NCBI RefSeq assembly: GCF_022348085.1
Contig: NZ_JAKRFN010000006.1
Span: 248,001 to 312,000, forward strand
Direction of reading: 5' to 3'
Length of the DNA: 64,000 nt
Origin: Mycobacterium sp. PSTR-4-N
GTDB taxonomy: Bacteria; Actinomycetota; Actinomycetes; Mycobacteriales; Mycobacteriaceae
Shown: positions 63,943 through 64,000 of the stretch, piece by piece
How positions within the stretch are numbered: position 1 is the stretch's first letter
Layout of the letters: every line of letters begins with the position of its first letter
Position numbers and translations under genes: made by a program
The notes under the pieces: generated by a model
What the model saw: the letters and a program-made list of their open reading frames with translations, nothing else
Databases searched by the model: none
Told to the model about the DNA's origin: nothing

Positions 63943-64000
63943 GGCCGGTCTCGGGGATTGTGTCCAGCAGCACGCTCTCCCACTTCTGTGTGCTGGTCAG
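63935..64000 (-). CDS. glfT2: Galactofuranosyltransferase GlfT2, C-terminal fragment
   Basis: Only the last 21 codons are in the window; the gene continues beyond base 64000. The visible end, LTSTQKWESVLLDTIPETG, resembles the C-terminus of M. tuberculosis GlfT2 (LSSKQKWETALLPA). GlfT2 polymerises the galactan with alternating 1,5 and 1,6 links. The position upstream of the Rv3807c homologue equals Rv3808c and supports the assignment. Confidence 0.8.
   Translation of the reverse strand: MTSTQKWESVLLDTIPETGRV

Overview
The window is a high-GC chromosomal segment from a mycobacterium, most likely a fast-growing non-tuberculous (Mycolicibacterium-type) species. The core is the arabinogalactan and mycolate assembly region of the mycobacterial cell wall, in the order and orientation known from M. 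tuberculosis (pat/Rv3772 to glfT2/Rv3808c). Genes that differ from the tubercle bacillus fill the gaps between the conserved blocks.

Layout. Positions 1-1615 hold ordinary metabolic genes: a truncated alkyl sulfatase, a cupin, an MmcQ/YjbR protein and a phosphoesterase. Positions 1692-8217 are an accessory island. It has two WXG100 genes resembling EsxF and EsxE, a 905-residue CpnT-like ESX effector, and a tail of candidate immunity genes, one of them frameshifted and the last of the Imm61 type. The effector's C-terminal domain is not recognisably the NAD-glycohydrolase TNT of CpnT. I judge this the most interesting system here. Positions 8223-16726 hold a TPR membrane protein, regulators, three tRNAs (Arg-ACG, Ser-GCT, Ser-TGA), pat, a crotonase, a cutinase, an MFS carrier and a quinone oxidoreductase. 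Positions 16733-23097 hold an aminotransferase-fold protein that seems to lack its PLP lysine, an Rv3779-like GT-C protein, the proteasome activator bpa, and the galactan start and export operon wzt-glfT1-wzm. Positions 23101-27953 are mixed redox and regulatory genes, ending in a DUF222/HNH gene whose start codon lies inside a perfect LexA (SOS) box.

Positions 27963-43124 form one long tightly packed run: GtrA (Rv3789), an extra 344-residue membrane protein, dprE1, dprE2, aftA, embC, embA, embB. It makes decaprenylphosphoryl-arabinose (DPA) and polymerises arabinan. Positions 43121-47572 hold a lactamase-fold hydrolase, a TetR/DUF998 divergent pair with a double operator, a Ser/Thr kinase and a DUF4331 protein. 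Positions 47599-56526 (minus) are accD4-pks13-fadD32, which condenses the mycolic acid chains. Positions 56689-60301 hold the Rv3802c-like lipase, a lipoprotein, fbpD and fbpA, which process and transfer mycolates. Positions 60517-64000 hold aftB, ubiA, a PAP2 phosphatase and the 3' end of glfT2.

How they work together: UbiA and the PAP2 phosphatase make decaprenyl-phosphoribose. DprE1/DprE2 epimerise it to DPA. GlfT1/GlfT2 build galactan and Wzm/Wzt export it. AftA, EmbA/B/C and AftB add arabinan. FadD32-Pks13-AccD4 make mycolates and FbpA attaches them. All assignments come from reading the translated sequence and remembered family features; no database search was run. No intergenic gap exceeds 300 bases. 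I saw no insertion sequence, CRISPR array, rRNA gene or replication origin.
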